Origin: Maledivibacter sp. | GTDB lineage: Bacteria; Bacillota; Clostridia; Peptostreptococcales; Caminicellaceae | DNA length: 64,000 nucleotides | Direction of reading: 5' to 3' | NCBI GenBank assembly: GCA_025210375.1 | Contig: JAOASB010000029.1 | Location: forward strand, 186,001-250,000 | In this document: positions 54,065 through 63,556 of the stretch, one piece after another | How positions within the stretch are numbered: the stretch's first letter is position 1 | Layout of the letters: the number at the start of each line of letters is the position of its first letter | Program-made: the position numbers and the translations under genes | The notes under the pieces: model-generated | What the model was told of the DNA's origin: nothing | Database searches by the model: none | Seen by the model: the letters and a program-made list of their open reading frames with translations, nothing else

Positions 54065-55675
54065 TCAGTCTCCCAGTAGTTTTTTATTGGCTTTTCTCTT
54101 AGAGTTAATGAAAATAATTAGAAACATTATATTTATAGTTAATACAAGACCTATCAATATTTTTGTTCCCAATTGAAATTTCCCTAGCAGAGGATTATTT
54201 TCTGTATCTTTCAACCCATCAACCTTTATTTCTCCATCCTTTGAAATTATACTTATTTCTTCCCATTTAACCCAATTATTTTCTTTTTTCAAATCATAAA
54301 ATTCTATATCCTGAGCCTCAATAAACTCGACTATTTCTTTTAGATATTTAATATCAATATATGGATGATAAAATACCCCTGCCGTAAATCCCCTAACAAC
54401 AGAGACCCTATTCATATTATTTTCAATTTCATTTATAGCCAAAGGATTATTAACATCAATATACCCAAGATTCTCTGGAACCAGCTTGTTGAATAGTTGT
54501 GTATTGTAAAGGTTATATGGATAGCTTGTTGTGGTAAAACCTTGATCACTGGTTTGAATATGTCCACAATATGTTGAAAAATAATTTTTTAAAATCCCAT
54601 ACCCCTTTTGACAAATAGCATAATGTGGTGCTTCAAATGCCAGTGGGTATATACTATTTTTCACAGATTCCTGTACACCTAAGCCTATTCTTTCATGTAT
54701 CCATTTTTCCATATCTAAATCTAGGGGACTATCATTTATTCCATCCCAAAATTCATAGCCTTCTCCACTTAGTTCCCCTCCAAAGCCTTGATGAGTATAT
54801 CCGTGCAGAATTATACTCCCTCCAAGCTCCTGCAAATATTTCATAGTTTCAACAAACTCAGGTTTTTCTGACATTGTAGTTATATAGGATGAATCTGGGC
54901 TCTTATAGGCAGGTATCATTGCTATCATAAATGGAATGTTTTTACTATTTAGGTACTCTCCTATAGCCCTTAGTTTCTCCGTATCCCTAAAGGGATGTAC
55001 ATCCTCTAGTCTTATAAATACTTTGCTACTTTGTATATCATGTTCATCAAAAATATCGTACAAAACATCTGAAAATATATAGAATAAAGTGGGATAAATC
55101 TCTGCCTTAGATACATACCAAAAATTATTTTCTCTGAGGATATAAGGATACATTTTATTGCCATCATTAAGCCAAGAATACACCTCAGTATTCTGTGAAA
55201 GCCCATCTACAATAGCTAATTCATCAACCCTTCCTATATTAAAGCTTTTATCCTTATAGGATATATTTACAATATTGTCTGATTCTCCCTTGTATTTAAA
55301 GGTTATATTTTCATTGTCCTTTAAAAGCTTATCTATTCCCCTACCAATCCAGCAAAGGGTTTTTTCGGTCTTAATTAAGTCATTCACTAAATCTGAATTT
55401 GAAAAATCTCCTTCTATGCCCATAATGAATACATAGTCATACCCACTCAATTGCCCTTTTCGATAATCCCGTTGATGCTGTTCAAAAACATCTGCATCAA
55501 AATGCCCTAATAATTCCCTGTAGGATGTTACAACATCTTCCACATATCCAAAATACTGCCTAGCGTCATAAATCAATAACACTTTTTTGCTATTTTCTTC
55601 AGCATTACATAATTGAAGGGGATATAAAACAACTATTAATATAAAAAAAGATATCAATATCCTTCTAAATATCAT
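54065..55675 (-). CDS. DUF2334 (polysaccharide deacetylase-like) protein (YdaL-like)
   Basis: About 536 residues. A signal sequence (MIFRRILISFFILIVVL) precedes an N-terminal Rossmann-like region (about 30-200) and a NodB-type barrel with the metal ligands in RLEDVHPF and HGYTHQ. A C-terminal helix (about 505-527) anchors it. ATG 55675 follows AAAGGAG and overlaps the stop of the GGDEF gene by 11 nt; a longer start at 55789 would be translated from that gene's coding sequence. A deacetylase role on the exported polymer is inferred. Confidence 0.88.
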   Translation of the reverse strand: MIFRRILISFFILIVVLYPLQLCNAEENSKKVLLIYDARQYFGYVEDVVTSYRELLGHFDADVFEQHQRDYRKGQLSGYDYVFIMGIEGDFSNSDLVNDLIKTEKTLCWIGRGIDKLLKDNENITFKYKGESDNIVNISYKDKSFNIGRVDELAIVDGLSQNTEVYSWLNDGNKMYPYILRENNFWYVSKAEIYPTLFYIFSDVLYDIFDEHDIQSSKVFIRLEDVHPFRDTEKLRAIGEYLNSKNIPFMIAMIPAYKSPDSSYITTMSEKPEFVETMKYLQELGGSIILHGYTHQGFGGELSGEGYEFWDGINDSPLDLDMEKWIHERIGLGVQESVKNSIYPLAFEAPHYAICQKGYGILKNYFSTYCGHIQTSDQGFTTTSYPYNLYNTQLFNKLVPENLGYIDVNNPLAINEIENNMNRVSVVRGFTAGVFYHPYIDIKYLKEIVEFIEAQDIEFYDLKKENNWVKWEEISIISKDGEIKVDGLKDTENNPLLGKFQLGTKILIGLVLTINIMFLIIFINSKRKANKKLLGD

Positions 55676-56501
55676 ATTCAAGCTCCTTTTGGACCAACTC
55701 TTTAAATTCAAAAGAACTAGCCATGCCCTTATTGTATTGTAAAATCGCAACCTTTGTATCAAATTTATATCTCTTTTTAACATCCTCATCTAACATAATA
55801 TCTTCTAGTTTCTTTTTGAGCCTTGATTTAACTATATCCGCTCCAGCTACATCTGTATTTGGCATTATTACGGCAAATAACGCTTCATCTATCTTATACT
55901 TTTTATCTTCTGTTCTTGTGACATCTTCAATAGCTTCTGATATAGCTTTAAAGACCCTACTTATTTTATATCTTCCGTAAATATTTCTCAATTCTTCTAA
56001 ATACTGAATTTCAGTCAACATTACTACTAAGTTAAATTCATGTCTTTTAGCTCTACTCATTTCTTCATTTAAATCTTTATAGAATTCCTTTGAATTACTA
56101 AATCCAGTTGCTTCATCTATGGTAACTAAATCCTTTAATTGCTTTTCAAATTTTAAATTTTTATCTCTTATCTCGTCTATTGAATCCGATAATCTTCCAG
56201 AAATAAATGCTGATAGGGGAAATAATATTATCCAAAAATAACTACTTTGAAAAACTACTGTCTCATAAAATAGACTTTGGTATAACATGTAGCTTCCATA
56301 TCCAAATACTAAAAAAGCACTAGAAATTAAACCCGTTATTAGATTAGAATAAAAAGAAATGACTATTATTAGAAAAGTTAACACATATAAAATATAATCA
56401 CTAAATACAGCTTTGTCTATATTTATTATGAGCAAAGTCGTTATAATAAATATTTCTATAATTAAAAGTAGAAAAAATACATCCACATGTCTATTTTTCA
56501 T
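55665..56501 (-). CDS. Degenerate GGDEF protein, probable c-di-GMP receptor (YdaK-like)
   Basis: 278 residues. Four N-terminal membrane helices (about 10-110) and a coiled coil precede a GGDEF-fold domain (about 125-278). Aligning KYKIDEALFAVIMP to canonical GGDEF domains puts DEALF where GG(D/E)EF should be, so cyclase activity is very unlikely. The inhibitory-site motif RxxD is kept as RTED, exactly five residues upstream. This matches B. subtilis YdaK, a c-di-GMP-binding activator of the ydaJKLMN operon's polysaccharide synthase. Confidence 0.88.
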   Translation of the reverse strand: MKNRHVDVFFLLLIIEIFIITTLLIINIDKAVFSDYILYVLTFLIIVISFYSNLITGLISSAFLVFGYGSYMLYQSLFYETVVFQSSYFWIILFPLSAFISGRLSDSIDEIRDKNLKFEKQLKDLVTIDEATGFSNSKEFYKDLNEEMSRAKRHEFNLVVMLTEIQYLEELRNIYGRYKISRVFKAISEAIEDVTRTEDKKYKIDEALFAVIMPNTDVAGADIVKSRLKKKLEDIMLDEDVKKRYKFDTKVAILQYNKGMASSFEFKELVQKELEYDI

Positions 56502-56512
56502 TAATGCTCCTC

Positions 56513-57634
56513 CTAGGGTTTAAATGCCAATAGGGCTTGAAGGTTATCAAAGGAGTACACCTTTAATGTGACTATATCTCCAAAGCTTCCATAAATTGGG
56601 TTGGTTTCATCTTGTACCTGTAGGGCCAACATTCTGTTAATTATGGCTGTATATAATGACTTGTCCCCTATATTTTTTGCTATTCTTGCTGCTATGGCAT
56701 ATGTAGCAGTACACTCTACTTTTTCTACAGGCTCTCCAGTTCCTACATAATACTGAGCAAAAATACCTTGTCCATAGTTGATTTGCTTCCTTATCCATTG
56801 TATAGTCTCTTCCTTTACTACCCCCACTTCACTGAGATGCAGTATGACTAAAAAGGCATCTATTGAGTTTATAACTTCACTATCTACATATTTAGCTTCA
56901 TCTATGCCATAGACTTTTTTATATAATGGAAATTCATCATATAAATAGCCATCTTCAATAACATTCAATCCATTGTCATATACCTCAAGCCATTTACTAT
57001 TTATATTAGAAAGAAGCTTTATTGTATGTAAATCTATATATGCGGCATCAATTTGCTGTGACTTATATTTGTATTCCATATCATAATAGTTGTTTAAATT
57101 ACCTTCATATATGTTATATTTCAGCATCCCTTTATTGATTTTTTTCATCATATTATAGTAATCTTTATCATTCCAAACTTCATAGGCATGTATTAATGCA
57201 CGAAGGATTCTAAGATCATCAATGCTAGCACTGCTAATTGATAGTGTATGGTCATCTTCTTTAATTCTCCATCTTACTAAACCTGTCTTATCTAGCATTT
57301 TATCCTTAACTATATTGAAGTGCTTATCGAATTCTTCCTTGTCTCGAATCCTCGCATAATATAACATAATAAGTCCTTCAGACTCAGAAAGTATCTCATG
57401 TCCACTTGCCATTTCTTCAACCTTAGGATTTTCTAAATAATTGGTATATATACCTCCGCTTTGGGATGACATACTTTCCTTTATAAAATTTAAACAAAGC
57501 TCTTCCTGTGAATACTCATCTGTAAAACCACTTTTGTCATTTACATCCACTATATTTAGCTTAGGTGAGGACTTTAACCTAACAAAGCAAAATACTGCCA
57601 TTATACTCAAAATAATGATTATAATCTTTTTCAT
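56513..57634 (-). CDS. Glycoside hydrolase family 8-like protein (YdaJ-like)
   Basis: 373 residues with an N-terminal membrane anchor or signal (MKKIIIIILSIMAVFCFV). The alpha/alpha barrel shows ILSESEGLIMLYYARIRDKEEFD and SISSASIDDLRILRALIHAYEVW, where GH8 enzymes have the SEG and ASDAD-type catalytic segments. It is first gene of the five-gene ydaJKLMN-like row. Endoglycosidase trimming of the polymer is the usual interpretation for GH8 partners of cellulose-like synthases. Confidence 0.8.
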   Translation of the reverse strand: MKKIIIIILSIMAVFCFVRLKSSPKLNIVDVNDKSGFTDEYSQEELCLNFIKESMSSQSGGIYTNYLENPKVEEMASGHEILSESEGLIMLYYARIRDKEEFDKHFNIVKDKMLDKTGLVRWRIKEDDHTLSISSASIDDLRILRALIHAYEVWNDKDYYNMMKKINKGMLKYNIYEGNLNNYYDMEYKYKSQQIDAAYIDLHTIKLLSNINSKWLEVYDNGLNVIEDGYLYDEFPLYKKVYGIDEAKYVDSEVINSIDAFLVILHLSEVGVVKEETIQWIRKQINYGQGIFAQYYVGTGEPVEKVECTATYAIAARIAKNIGDKSLYTAIINRMLALQVQDETNPIYGSFGDIVTLKVYSFDNLQALLAFKP

Positions 57635-57756
57635 AAATATGCAACTCCTTTAATTAGAGAAAAGACCCCTTCTTCGATAATTTTCGACACGCTTCCCCAA
57701 ATTCCTCTTTTTTTCTACTTTTTATGTTAGGAATTAAAGATTTCTTGTATATTATT

Positions 57757-57800
57757 ATATATGTCTTTTACAGAAGGTAATTATGCAATTTGCTTTCTCG
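57757..57800. mobile_element. MITE-like element, terminal fragment
   Basis: TTTTACAGAAGGTAATTATGCAATTTGCTTTCTC matches only one end of the family. It lies in the 362-bp gap between the GH8-like gene and the GH113-like gene, which also holds a terminator and repeat B4. Confidence 0.6.
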
Positions 57801-57860
57801 AATAGCTTATTGTGTTTACAGACCCACAGATACATTAGAATATTAATACCCAAAAAACAG

Positions 57861-57886
57861 CAAAAAAATAGCTTATTAGCTATTTT
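57861..57886 (-). terminator. Intrinsic terminator of the GH113-like gene
   Basis: On the minus strand AAATAGCTAATAAGCTATTT is followed by a T-run (TTTTTTGCTGTTTTTT). Repeat B4 lies between it and the gene it terminates. Confidence 0.75.
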
Positions 57887-57887
57887 A

Positions 57888-57985
57888 AGATTATTGACAA
57901 AGTCAACAGGATCATAGTATTCCTAAAAACCTAAAGTTCCAGGTGTGATGAAAGGAAAAGACCTCAGTGTATATAGACATATCCA
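57888..57985. repeat. Terminator-associated structured repeat, diverged partial copy B4
   Basis: AGATTATTGACAAAGTCAACAGGAT opens it as in B1-B3. CTAAAGTTCCAGGTGTGATGAAA and GTGTATATAGACATA match the interior with many changes. It begins 2 nt after a terminator hairpin, like the other three copies. Confidence 0.72.
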
Positions 57986-57997
57986 CTATATTAATCC

Positions 57998-59011
57998 CTA
58001 TTGACTTACATAATATTTAACTGTATTTTCCATATTGTTATTATCCATAAAATAATATCTTGAATCATGTACTCCTATTTGAAATAATGAGTAGCCTAAA
58101 ACAAATTCACTATCCTTAAAGGTTTCAAAGAATGCTTTAAAGGCTGCTTCCTGCTCATTTTCACCTTTTATAGACTCTAAGCAGTAATTCCAAGGCTCAA
58201 CAGTTGTTCCTTTATAGCTTGTATAGCCAACCTCACCAAAAAATATTTTTTTGTTATAGTGATCAGATAATTTTTTAATCTGATCATAGATAGGCTGCAT
58301 TCTATCATAACGTGTGGATGACTTCCAGCTATTAATTAGCTTATCTACATTTGAAGTAGGTTTATCAACTAATTCAAAATACGCAGGTATACTGATAAAA
58401 TCTACTTTTTGTAAATATGAAAGATTAAAAAGTGAGTCATAGTATTCATAACTTTCAGGAGCCCAATCCGCATTATACCACCAATTCACTTTAAATCCTA
58501 TTTTAGCACTTGTTCTTTCCCTAACATTATTTATTATTCTTGACCAATCATTTTCATAATAATAAAGACTTACAAAATTATTTTCGATTAATATTCCTTC
58601 TATCCCATAGTCTTTACATATTTCTAAGACCTCATCAATACATTTATACCATGTATCAAAAAAAACTTCTGTATTGTCTGGACAATACTCAGTTTCCACA
58701 TTTTCTCCTTGTTTTATCCATGGAAATAGCTCTATGAATATTTTATATTTTCCCTTAGATATTCTATCTAAAGAACTTTTTAGATTTTGTTTTTCTTCAT
58801 CAGACAACTTTGCTATACTGCTTGTAGTAGAATCTATATCAATTTTTACTGAGAGGTTTATAGTATCAACCCCTAATTTTTCAGCATTTTCCAAGGATAA
58901 ATTTATATCATATCCTGGTGTTAAGGTAGCCGAATTAATTTCAAATCCCGATTGAGCAAAGGATATATATGGTAATAGCCAAATAAACATAACCAATACA
59001 TATTTTTTCAC
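57998..59011 (-). CDS. Secreted glycoside hydrolase-like TIM-barrel protein (GH113-like)
   Basis: About 337 residues from a GTG at 59011, 8 nt after GGAGG; a GTG at 59020 lies inside the ribosome binding site. A signal peptide ends around ISFA-QS. The barrel contains GIEGILIENNF, KIGFKVNWWYN, VDFISIPAYFEL and KIFFGEVGYTS, the last holding the putative catalytic Glu of GH113-type mannanase-like enzymes. A c-di-GMP-I riboswitch immediately precedes it, so it is probably tuned together with the downstream polysaccharide operon. The substrate is unknown. Confidence 0.83.
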   Translation of the reverse strand: MKKYVLVMFIWLLPYISFAQSGFEINSATLTPGYDINLSLENAEKLGVDTINLSVKIDIDSTTSSIAKLSDEEKQNLKSSLDRISKGKYKIFIELFPWIKQGENVETEYCPDNTEVFFDTWYKCIDEVLEICKDYGIEGILIENNFVSLYYYENDWSRIINNVRERTSAKIGFKVNWWYNADWAPESYEYYDSLFNLSYLQKVDFISIPAYFELVDKPTSNVDKLINSWKSSTRYDRMQPIYDQIKKLSDHYNKKIFFGEVGYTSYKGTTVEPWNYCLESIKGENEQEAAFKAFFETFKDSEFVLGYSLFQIGVHDSRYYFMDNNNMENTVKYYVSQ

Positions 59012-59021
59012 AAAAAACACC

Positions 59022-59105
59022 TCCGGGTAACCCAGCCGTCATAGAAGCTTTTGCTTCCTTAGACCTGTGACTTTGCGTCCCCATATTTCTATGGGTTTGC
59101 CTTTT
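59022..59105 (-). ncRNA. Cyclic di-GMP-I (GEMM) riboswitch
   Basis: On the minus strand the conserved core is visible: GGCAAACC, then P2 CCCATA-GAAA-TATGGG with its GAAA tetraloop, GACGCAAAGTCACAGG, TCTAAGG (tetraloop receptor side), and a P3-like hairpin GGAAGC-aaaa-GCTTC. It closes with ATGACGGCTGGGTTACC. The gene's GGAGG follows directly, so control of translation initiation is plausible. Confidence 0.95.
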
Positions 59106-59130
59106 TCCAAAAGGAAAACTTTATAAATCA

Positions 59131-59159
59131 ATTATATACCAAAACATCAGGATTTTAAA
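59131..59159 (-). promoter_or_regulatory. Sigma-A promoter of the riboswitch transcript
   Basis: On the minus strand TTTAAA (59154-59159) and TATAAT (59131-59136) are 17 bp apart. The start would fall about 20 nt before the riboswitch core. Confidence 0.6.
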
Positions 59160-59173
59160 GTTGCTTATATTTT

Positions 59174-59980
59174 TTATATATGGCCTATCCACATTTTTTC
59201 CCTAATTTTTTTTAAATTCGGACCAAATTTCTCATCAAGCTCTTTTCTATACTCTTTATATATCTCAGCTAAATAAATATCATGAACTATAAAGGATTCC
59301 GCCATTAGCATAAATGCCTCATTCTCTGTCCATATTGCTTGGGGTTTATCTTTATTAAACATAGCAAATAGTGATTCCCTTCCATCGGCTACTAAGGTTA
59401 ACCATCTACCATGCTTCAAGACATTATCCTCCATGTCTTCCATCTCATGATAGTATATCTCACCTATCCTATCCTCAGTATCTCCGTATAATACTGTTAC
59501 TAATTCTATTCCCCTTTCTTCTAAAGGCTTTAAATCGTCTTTAAAATATTCATAATCCTTATTCCAAGCCTCTAAATATACGAATTTCTTGGAATTTGAT
59601 AAAACATTCCTAATTTTATTATTTATATTATCAGTTCCTTCTAAATGTAATAAATATGAAATCCGATTATGGGAATTAACTTCCTTGAGATTATTTTTAA
59701 GATATCTTACGGTTTTACTTACATTCTTCTTATAATTATCTAAAAAGCTTTCAAATTCTAAAGCAATGTATTTAACCGGATTATCACTTATAATATTAAC
59801 TAAGTTCTTTTCCAAAAGTTTAGTCATTGTTTCATATATTTTAGCCTGGGGAACTCCACATAGCTTAGCTAATTCATAGGCTGTTATATCAGGTCTTTTA
59901 AGAAGAGATAAATAGGCTTTGGCTTCATATTTATTTAAGCCTATTTCCATCATCTTCTCAATAACTTTCTCATCTTCCAT
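59174..59980 (-). CDS. TrmB family transcriptional regulator
   Basis: 268 residues. The N-terminal winged helix (about 10-75) reads GLNKYEAKAYLSLLKRPDITAYELAKLCGVPQAKIYETMTKL in family terms. A phospholipase D-like effector domain follows (about 105-260, KFVYLEAWNKDYEYFKDDL). TrmB regulators sense small molecules, often sugars. It lies 27 nt downstream of arcC on the same strand, so it is likely co-transcribed with arginine deiminase genes and may regulate them. Confidence 0.9.
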   Translation of the reverse strand: MEDEKVIEKMMEIGLNKYEAKAYLSLLKRPDITAYELAKLCGVPQAKIYETMTKLLEKNLVNIISDNPVKYIALEFESFLDNYKKNVSKTVRYLKNNLKEVNSHNRISYLLHLEGTDNINNKIRNVLSNSKKFVYLEAWNKDYEYFKDDLKPLEERGIELVTVLYGDTEDRIGEIYYHEMEDMEDNVLKHGRWLTLVADGRESLFAMFNKDKPQAIWTENEAFMLMAESFIVHDIYLAEIYKEYRKELDEKFGPNLKKIREKMWIGHI

Positions 59981-60007
59981 TTATGCTTTATTCCTTTCAA
60001 AGATTTA

Positions 60008-60934
60008 CTAAACTACTAATGTACCAGTCTTACCTTCGATTCCTTTTCCCGCACTTTCTAAAGCAGTTATAAGGGATTTTCTACCTTTCTTAGACGCTGT
60101 AAACTTCATTGCTGCTTTCACCTTTGGCAGCATTGATCCAGGCGCAAAATGTCCTTCTTCTATATATTTTTCAGCATCAGCTATGGTCATCTTACTCAAC
60201 TGCTCTTGATTGGGCTTGCCAAAATTAATAGCAACCTTTTCCACAGCAGTTAACATGATTAAATAATCCGCATCTAATATCTCAGCTATTTTCTCACTGG
60301 CAAAATCCTTGTCTATGACGGCTGGCACTCCAATCAACCTATTTCCCTCGGCTATAACAGGTATTCCACCTCCACCGACGGTTATAACTATATGTCCATT
60401 TTCTACTAATGTTTTAACGGTTTCTTTTTCTGCAACATCAACTGGAATAGGGGATGGTACAACTCTTCTCCAACCTCTACCTGCATCCTCCTTTACAATA
60501 TAGCCCTTTTCCGATGCTAATTTTTTAGCCTCCTTCTCAGTATAAAATGAGCCTATTGGTTTAGTTGGATTTTTAAATGCTTGATCATCCTTATCTACTA
60601 TAACCTGGGTTACTACTGTAGCAACCGATCTTTTAATTCCTCTATTTAAAAGTTCTTCTCTTATGGCGTTTTGCAAATGATATCCAATATAGCCTTGGCT
60701 CATAGCCCCACATTCCGGGAAAGGCATTTCTGGAGTTTTAGCTTCAGTTTGAGACGCAGTCTCTAAAGCTAAGTTTATCATTCCCACCTGTGGTCCATTG
60801 CCATGGGCTATAATAACTTCATTTCCTTTTTCTATTAAATCTACTATTGGCTTAGCTGTAATTTTAACCAAATCTAATTGCTGCTGGGGTGTTTTCCCAA
60901 GTGCATTTCCACCTAATGCAACTACTATTCTCAT
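60008..60934 (-). CDS. arcC: Carbamate kinase
   Basis: About 308 residues. It starts MRIVVALGGNALGKTPQQQ and has NEVIIAHGNGPQVGMINLAL, IVKEDAGRGWRRVVPSP, and PAVIDKDFASEKIAEILDADYLIMLT, all standard ArcC motifs. It turns carbamoyl phosphate and ADP into ATP, the energy-yielding step of arginine fermentation. ATG 60934 follows AGGGGAGG. Confidence 0.97.
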   Translation of the reverse strand: MRIVVALGGNALGKTPQQQLDLVKITAKPIVDLIEKGNEVIIAHGNGPQVGMINLALETASQTEAKTPEMPFPECGAMSQGYIGYHLQNAIREELLNRGIKRSVATVVTQVIVDKDDQAFKNPTKPIGSFYTEKEAKKLASEKGYIVKEDAGRGWRRVVPSPIPVDVAEKETVKTLVENGHIVITVGGGGIPVIAEGNRLIGVPAVIDKDFASEKIAEILDADYLIMLTAVEKVAINFGKPNQEQLSKMTIADAEKYIEEGHFAPGSMLPKVKAAMKFTASKKGRKSLITALESAGKGIEGKTGTLVV

Positions 60935-60990
60935 TATTTGACCTCCCCTTTGCATCTTAATAGAATTAACCCCAATAACTGTAAACTATT

Positions 60991-61983
60991 CTATCTCCCT
61001 GCAGTGGCAACCATCACTGCTTTAATTGTATGCATTCTATTTTCGGCCTCATCAAATACTACTGAATGCTTGCTTCTAAACACTTCATCCGTTACTTCCA
61101 TTGACTCTATTCCAAACTTTTCATAAATCTCTTTACCAATTATTGTCTTAGTATCATGGAACGATGGTAAGCAATGCAAGAAGATCACATCTGGATTTCC
61201 TGTTTTATTAATCATATCCATGTTTACTTGATAGGGTTTAAGCTGCTTAATTCTTTCTTCAAACTGGTCTTCTTCACCCATTGATACCCAAACATCTGTA
61301 TAGATTACATCTGCAGCCTGCACTCCTTCTTCTATATTTTCAGTAAACTCTATTACTGCTCCTGTCTCCTTAGCTACTTCCTTCATTTCCCCTACTAATT
61401 CTTCAGATGGGAATAATTCCTTTGGAGCTACTCCGACAAAATGCATACCCATCTTAGCTGCACCAATCATTAATGAATTGCCCATATTGTTTCTTGCATC
61501 ACCTACATAAACAAACTTAACCTTATTAAGTGGCTTATTTACATGCTCCATTACTGTTAAGAAATCTGCAAGAATTTGTGTTGGATGATAAAGATCCGTA
61601 AGCCCATTCCATACCGGCACCCCGGCATGAGCCGCTAAATCTTCTACTGTTTCTTGTTTAAAGCCTCTAAATTCAATACCGTCATAGTATCTTCCAAGAA
61701 CCTTTGCAGTATCCTCTATTGACTCCTTCTTACCCATTTGACTGTTGCTCAAGAAAGTAACCTGTGCCCCTTCGTCAAAACCAGCTACTTCAAAAGCACA
61801 TCTTGTTCTTGTTGATGTTTTTTCAAATAACAATACTATATTTTTTCCCTCTAATAAGTCTCCCCTTATACCTGATCTTTTCTTTTTCTTAAGGTCCATT
61901 GATAAATCTAACATATACTTGATTTCCCGTGGTGTAAAGTCCTTTAATGTAATAAAATTTCTTCCCTTTAAATTGATTGGCAT
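60991..61983 (-). CDS. arcB: Ornithine carbamoyltransferase (catabolic context)
   Basis: 330 residues. The carbamoyl-phosphate motif is [12 protein letters not shown]. The [12 protein letters not shown] and ornithine-binding [10 protein letters not shown] motifs are also present. Its place between arcA and arcC indicates phosphorolysis of citrulline in the arginine deiminase pathway; a biosynthetic role (argF) is not excluded. Confidence 0.96.
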   Translation of the reverse strand: MPINLKGRNFITLKDFTPREIKYMLDLSMDLKKKKRSGIRGDLLEGKNIVLLFEKTSTRTRCAFEVAGFDEGAQVTFLSNSQMGKKESIEDTAKVLGRYYDGIEFRGFKQETVEDLAAHAGVPVWNGLTDLYHPTQILADFLTVMEHVNKPLNKVKFVYVGDARNNMGNSLMIGAAKMGMHFVGVAPKELFPSEELVGEMKEVAKETGAVIEFTENIEEGVQAADVIYTDVWVSMGEEDQFEERIKQLKPYQVNMDMINKTGNPDVIFLHCLPSFHDTKTIIGKEIYEKFGIESMEVTDEVFRSKHSVVFDEAENRMHTIKAVMVATAGR

Positions 61984-62002
61984 TATTATTCCTCCCTTTT
62001 AA

Positions 62003-63235
62003 TTATCCTTCTCTAAATAGTGGCATACTCATGCATCTTGGGCCTCCTCGACCTCGTGACAGCTCTGATGATGGCATGACATGTAATTTTACACCGTGAT
62101 CCTCTAAAAGCCTGTTTGTAACATGATTTCTAGAATAAACAATAACTTCTCCCGGTGAAATGGCTAGTGTATTAGACCCATCATTCCACTGTTCTCTACC
62201 GGCATCTATCATATTTCCAGCACCACAGCGAATCAATGTAACCTTATCAAGCTCTAGATATTTTTCAAGTATTTCACTAAGCTCCATGGTTTCCTTTTCT
62301 ATTAATAAATCCCCTGGGCCATCTCCCTTTCTTAATGAATACACCGTAAGGGGGCCTTCTATTTCAGGATGAATAGTAAATTTATCATAATCAACCATCG
62401 TGAATACCGTGTCTAGATGCATAAATGCTCTTTTTTTTGGTATATCAAAGGCTAGCACCACTTCAAAGCTTTCATCTTTTTCAAATATCCTTTTAGCTAT
62501 ACTTTCCACAGCCGGCCCTTCCGTTCTTTCGGATATACCTATAGCTATTACTTTCTCACTTAGTATAAGCTGATCTCCGCCTTCTATAGAAGCATTTTCT
62601 TTTCTATCATACCAAAAAGGAATATCTGAATCCTTGAACATAGTATGAAATTTAAATATATATTTTGAAAATAATGTTTCTCTGTTTCTAGTAACTGTCC
62701 TCATGTGATTTAAAGAAATTCCCCTCCCTATAGTAGCAAAAGGATCTCTGGTAAAATAAAGATTTGGCATAGGATCTACTATAAAAGGATAGTTGGACTC
62801 AATCATATCTGCTAAGGAAGTCCTTTCATAATGACTTATCTCATTTTTCCTAATGCCCTCCATCATTTTATCAACCATTTCTTTGTTAGATGAAAAGCTT
62901 AAAAGGTATTCCTTAACAAGCTCTTTTTTTCTTTGACTCATGTTTTTTGCTTCATTAATAAATTCATCAATAAATTCATTTTTAATTCCATCATTTATAA
63001 GGGACTCAGCAGCCAAATCTTCCAAATAGAATACCTCCACACCATTTTCTCTAAAAATATTCGCAAAAACATCGTGTTCTTGTCTTGCAATTTCTAAATA
63101 GGGTATATCATCAAATAGTAATCTATCCATTAAATCAGGTGTCAAGTTTTCTATCTCTTTTCCCGGTCTATGTAATAAAACTTTTTTCAATCTTCCAATC
63201 TCGGAATAGACTTGTAAAGCCTGTTTTTCACCCAT
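62003..63235 (-). CDS. arcA: Arginine deiminase
   Basis: 410 residues. Family motifs are [52 protein letters not shown] and the active-site Cys in [13 protein letters not shown] at the C-terminus. It converts arginine to citrulline and ammonia. It is first of the arcA-arcB-arcC row behind a clear promoter. No arginine/ornithine antiporter (arcD) is in the window. Confidence 0.98.
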   Translation of the reverse strand: MGEKQALQVYSEIGRLKKVLLHRPGKEIENLTPDLMDRLLFDDIPYLEIARQEHDVFANIFRENGVEVFYLEDLAAESLINDGIKNEFIDEFINEAKNMSQRKKELVKEYLLSFSSNKEMVDKMMEGIRKNEISHYERTSLADMIESNYPFIVDPMPNLYFTRDPFATIGRGISLNHMRTVTRNRETLFSKYIFKFHTMFKDSDIPFWYDRKENASIEGGDQLILSEKVIAIGISERTEGPAVESIAKRIFEKDESFEVVLAFDIPKKRAFMHLDTVFTMVDYDKFTIHPEIEGPLTVYSLRKGDGPGDLLIEKETMELSEILEKYLELDKVTLIRCGAGNMIDAGREQWNDGSNTLAISPGEVIVYSRNHVTNRLLEDHGVKLHVMPSSELSRGRGGPRCMSMPLFREG

Positions 63236-63290
63236 ATTTCACCCCTGCCTTCAATTAATCACTACCCAAGTAGTTATTAAATACTCTTTG

Positions 63291-63319
63291 AGTATAATCC
63301 TTAGCATTTCTTTTGTCAA
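63291..63319 (-). promoter_or_regulatory. Sigma-A promoter of the arc operon with overlapping dyad
   Basis: On the minus strand TTGACA (63314-63319) and TATACT (63291-63296) are exactly 17 bp apart. A dyad ATACTC-aaag-AGTAT overlaps the -10 box and start region (about 63281-63296), a good place for a repressor or activator. Confidence 0.75.
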
Positions 63320-63435
63320 TCGTTTTCCTAATACATTTTTGAAAATTCTAAAATTTTTATGTAATTGAGTTCTTTTCTGGTAATATACGAAGATATCCTA
63401 TTTATTTAGGACCCTGTATACTTATTTTGTTTTAA

Positions 63436-63462
63436 TCCTTTACAAGTTATGCAGTTTCCTCA
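63436..63462. mobile_element. MITE-like element, terminal fragment
   Basis: ACAAGTTATGCAGTTTCCTC matches the right end of the family; the rest has decayed. The surrounding 63320-63464 shows no gene. Confidence 0.5.
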
Positions 63463-63464
63463 AG

Positions 63465-63512
63465 TAAAAAACCCCCTATATAGGGAAGCTTCAAGCTGCC
63501 TATAAGGGAGTT
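63465..63512 (-). terminator. Intrinsic terminator of the small downstream-facing gene
   Basis: On the minus strand AACTCCCTTATAGGCAGCTT pairs with AAGCTTCCCTATATAGGGGGTT and ends in six T. It lies about 45 nt after the stop at 63557. Confidence 0.8.
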
Positions 63513-63556
63513 TATATATTTTTTATGGTAAAGTGCTATAATGAAAATCAATATGT

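Noticed and set aside
55676..55789. Longer N-terminus of the DUF2334 protein
   Set aside because: It overlaps the coding sequence of the upstream GGDEF gene in another frame. A signal peptide and a good RBS place the start at 55675.
4748..63462. Scattered copies of the GCAAATTGCATAA repeat as a CRISPR-like array
   Set aside because: The copies are kilobases apart, 159 bp long, have inverted ends and flank duplications, and lack regular spacers; they are MITE-like.
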